A stretch of DNA of 64,000 nucleotides. Origin: Geobacillus vulcani PSS1. Lineage in GTDB: Bacteria; Bacillota; Bacilli; Bacillales; Anoxybacillaceae. The notes below the pieces were generated by a model. The model searched no databases and had not been told where the DNA came from. It worked only from the letters and a program-made list of their open reading frames with translations. A program made the position numbers and the translations under genes. The stretch is from positions 2,147,501 through 2,211,500 of the forward strand of contig NZ_JPOI01000001.1 of assembly GCF_000733845.1 (NCBI RefSeq). The letters are read 5' to 3'. Positions 62,289 through 64,000 of the stretch are shown one piece after another (within the stretch, counting starts at the first letter, position 1; every line of letters begins with the position of its first letter).

Positions 62289-62512
62289 ACGCTTGGCTGA
62301 TCCTAGGAATGCTGCTGATTGTCGGACTGATTTGGTGGTATGAGTGGTCGCGGCTCGGAAAGGCGCAAAAAAGAGAAAAAACGGCAGTCGCTGTTCTGCT
62401 TTGCTTAGGCGCCGTGTTGGCCGCCATGTTGATCATCAATCCGGATCTGCCGGGCCCGTCACAAATGATTCACGCTCTGTTTCGACCTTTAGGGGAAATA
62501 CTTGAAAAATAG
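62285..62512 (+). CDS. Small two-helix membrane protein, probable germinant receptor D subunit
   Basis: 75 residues with two membrane helices (about 3-18 and 36-52) joined by a basic loop (RLGKAQKREKTAV). The size, two-helix layout and position directly after the C subunit match the D subunits described for several GerA-type receptors in Bacillus. No individual motif proves it. Last gene of the operon, followed by a terminator. Confidence 0.72.
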   Translation: MNAWLILGMLLIVGLIWWYEWSRLGKAQKREKTAVAVLLCLGAVLAAMLIINPDLPGPSQMIHALFRPLGEILEK

Positions 62513-62559
62513 GGAACATCATTTGTTCTCGTTTCTGAATGGTGTTGGCGCACAAATGG

Positions 62560-62596
62560 AAAGCTAGCCGCAAAAAAACACGGCTAGCTTTTATAT
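62560..62596 (+). terminator. Terminator of the ger operon
   Basis: AAAGCTAGCCG (62560-62570) pairs perfectly with CGGCTAGCTTT (62581-62591), followed by TATATAT. Confidence 0.82.
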
Positions 62597-62599
62597 ATG

Positions 62600-62726
62600 A
62601 CAGCGATCCTCTTCGCTAGGTGATCGATCCAAGCGCTGTCCTAAGGACAGTGTACGGAAACAAGAAGGCTCCTGCCTAAAACAAGCTTGCTCCGATTCGA
62701 ACTTTGCAGTGGAATTCTGTCGCTGT
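62600..62726. other. 127-nt segment closed by an inverted repeat
   Basis: ACAGCGA (62600-62606) and TCGCTGT (62720-62726) bracket a noncoding stretch with a strong CTGTCC-TAA-GGACAG hairpin (62636-62650) and several palindromes (GATCGATC, CAAGCTTG, GAATTC). ACAGCGA can alternatively pair with TCGCT at 62613-62617. It lies between the ger terminator and ypzI, a likely junction of the inserted operon. Confidence 0.4.
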
Positions 62727-62778
62727 TGCTCGCGTCCGGACAAGGGCGGCCGCAAGGGAAGATAAGAGCCGTTTTTTC

Positions 62779-62913
62779 TCAATGGCTGTTTCGTTCCCGC
62801 GCTTCGTCCGGCGTGTCGAGCCGAGCCGCTCCTTTATAGGAGAGGGACTGGTCGCGGTCTGACTCGACGCGCCGCGATTGCTTCAGCTTTTTTTCCTGTC
62901 GATCTTTTCCCAT
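62779..62913 (-). CDS. ypzI: YpzI family small protein
   Basis: A 44-residue highly charged protein that opens MGKDRQEKKLKQSRRVESDR and ends with LDTPDEARERN, the pattern of B. subtilis YpzI as I recall it. No function is known. ATG 62913 lies behind AAAGGAG. It is in the expected place beside yphA, which identifies it; the longer open frame back to 63093 is not family-like. Confidence 0.82.
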   Translation of the reverse strand: MGKDRQEKKLKQSRRVESDRDQSLSYKGAARLDTPDEARERNSH

Positions 62914-63038
62914 TTCATCATGGCTCCTTTCTGCTTCGGTACAGCGATCATTTTTACTATGAACGAAAGCTGTTTTTTCTATGCGGGAATGAACGTTCAT
63001 AAAAGATGACATAATGGACATAATAAGGAGTGGAAAAG

Positions 63039-63635
63039 ATGGAAGGAGTCTATTTTTATTTCTTTTTTTGGGCGTTATGGATTGTAGCGACATTTTTGAT
63101 GAAAAAGACCGTCGAGCGGACGAAGCTGGCTGCGTTTTCGCTATTCATGATCAGTTCGGCTTCCATAACGGTGAAGATCAGTCCTATTCAGATGGGGGCG
63201 TCCTTTTTTGTGCTTTTTTTCTCCTCTTGTTACGTGGCGGTCACACAGCGGCCATGCGGATGGCTGCGGATGGCGCTGTCAGCGACCGGCTTGGCGTTTG
63301 CCTATGCCGCTTTTCGTCTGCTTGCCTTGTTTGATCCGGTCTGGATTTGGCTTGACGGCCAATGGATGCTTGGCTGGTGGCTCGCTTTCGTCAGCGCCTT
63401 GTTTCACCGCGATGCAACAGCCCGCCTTCTTTGTCTGGCGCTCGGCGGATGCCAAGGGGAAATCGTGTATGCCATGGCTGTTTCCCGCATGACACCGGAT
63501 GATGTGATCGGGGCATTTTCATTTTTGGATGCAATGTCGATCAGTGCGTCGTGCTTGCTCGTTTGGGAATCGATCCGCTTCCTCTCGCTGCAGCTTGAGG
63601 AAAAACGGCCTGTAAGGAGGATGAGGCAGCCGTGA
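63039..63635 (+). CDS. yphA: YphA family membrane protein
   Basis: A 198-residue polytopic protein with about six hydrophobic segments (for example FYFFFWALWIVATFLM and FDPVWIWLDGQWMLGWWLAF). The function is unknown. I take ATG 63039, eight bases after TAAGGAG; a GTG three codons upstream overlaps the ribosome site. Its stop overlaps the start of the next gene (GTGA), so the two are coupled. Confidence 0.83.
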   Translation: MEGVYFYFFFWALWIVATFLMKKTVERTKLAAFSLFMISSASITVKISPIQMGASFFVLFFSSCYVAVTQRPCGWLRMALSATGLAFAYAAFRLLALFDPVWIWLDGQWMLGWWLAFVSALFHRDATARLLCLALGGCQGEIVYAMAVSRMTPDDVIGAFSFLDAMSISASCLLVWESIRFLSLQLEEKRPVRRMRQP

Positions 63636-64000
63636 ACGAATACACGTTTCCGATTTTATACGGTGTTGCCGCTGGGGTGTTGACGCGGCTTTATTTGTTG
63701 CGCACCGATTACCGGCAATACCCGACGTATTTGCACGGTCGGACGATCCATATCGCCTTAGGGGCCATTGCCGCCGGCCTGGGAACGGTCGCCGTGCCGG
63801 CGATTATGGAAAAAGAGTTCGCAGCGATCACATTTTTGGCCTTGGCCGCCTCACAATTTCGCGACGTGCGCAATATGGAGCGCAATACGTTGAATGAATT
63901 GGACCAGTATGAACTCGTGCCGCGTGGAAAAACGTACATTGAAGGGATCGCCATCGTGTTTGAGGGGCGGAACTATTTAGTGATTTTTGTTTCCTTCCTA
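63632..64000 (+). CDS. yphB: YIEGIA-family membrane protein (YphB-like), truncated by window end
   Basis: The first 123 codons of a membrane protein. The eponymous motif YIEGIAIVFEGRNYLVIF is visible at about residues 107-123, after three hydrophobic segments. It starts at GTG 63632, overlapping the yphA stop and preceded by TAAGGAGG. B. subtilis has its homologue (yphB/seaA) in the same position; the family is linked to sporulation. The 3' part lies beyond the window. Confidence 0.85.
   Translation, partial: MNEYTFPILYGVAAGVLTRLYLLRTDYRQYPTYLHGRTIHIALGAIAAGLGTVAVPAIMEKEFAAITFLALAASQFRDVRNMERNTLNELDQYELVPRGKTYIEGIAIVFEGRNYLVIFVSFL

Overview
The window is a stretch of chromosome from a thermophilic Bacillaceae, almost certainly Geobacillus. 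GC is moderately high. The 82-residue ferredoxin at 39494-39742 looks close to identical to the classical Bacillus thermoproteolyticus/stearothermophilus ferredoxin, from memory of that sequence. Gene order follows the Bacillus subtilis rib-scp-dacB-spm-res-sigX-serA-fer-recQ-gudB-ypdA-sleB-cmk-yph segment, with extra blocks inserted. No CRISPR array, rRNA, tRNA or intact insertion sequence was found.

Region by region. 1-4005: riboflavin operon (ribD, ribE, ribBA, ribH), preceded by the terminator expected for an FMN riboswitch whose aptamer lies off the left edge, then ribT from its own promoter. 4028-6759: a DUF309 gene on the minus strand, the condensin partners scpA and scpB, and an unrecognised gene. 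6760-9134: a DUF2935 remnant, an unusually long superoxide dismutase with an internally duplicated N-terminal domain, and a noncoding stretch with a 125-nt cloverleaf-like fold and a sigma-E promoter. 9135-12333: sporulation genes dacB-spmA-spmB and rluB. 12477-18468: cytochrome c maturation and redox signalling, resABC and resDE.

18545-22673 is a GlcNAc block (nagA, nagB, nagR, nagE) with a NagR-type operator over its promoter. 22837 is a yvbH-like gene. 23666-33671 is a twelve-gene cobalamin salvage and uptake operon behind a B12 riboswitch. It has a BtuD-CbiZ fusion and ends with the alpha-ribazole transporter and kinase genes cblT and cblS. These blocks lie between resDE and sigX-rsiX, which are adjacent in B. 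subtilis. 35578-37018: a 28-residue membrane peptide, hisJ and an NTF2-like gene. 37018-39742 (minus strand): serA, ppa, fer.

40046-44259: ypbB, recQ, ypbD, ypbE, ypbF. 44287-45377 (minus): spore coat operon cotJABC. Then come ypbG with a long N-terminal membrane extension, mecB, gudB, ypdA (bdr), ansA, prsW, sleB-ypeB, ypfA-ypfB, cmk-plsC and ypfD. A four-gene GerA-type germinant receptor operon (58372-62512), including the small D subunit, lies between ypfD and ypzI. The window ends with yphA and a truncated YIEGIA-family gene.

I do not see a clearly new defence or biosynthetic system. The least explained signals are four compact noncoding segments bounded by inverted repeats and containing internal hairpins (8661-8785, 45507-45600, 50104-50246, 62600-62726), the duplicated SOD extension, the second CobU-like protein, and a solitary IS200/IS605-type end hairpin at 39915-39947.
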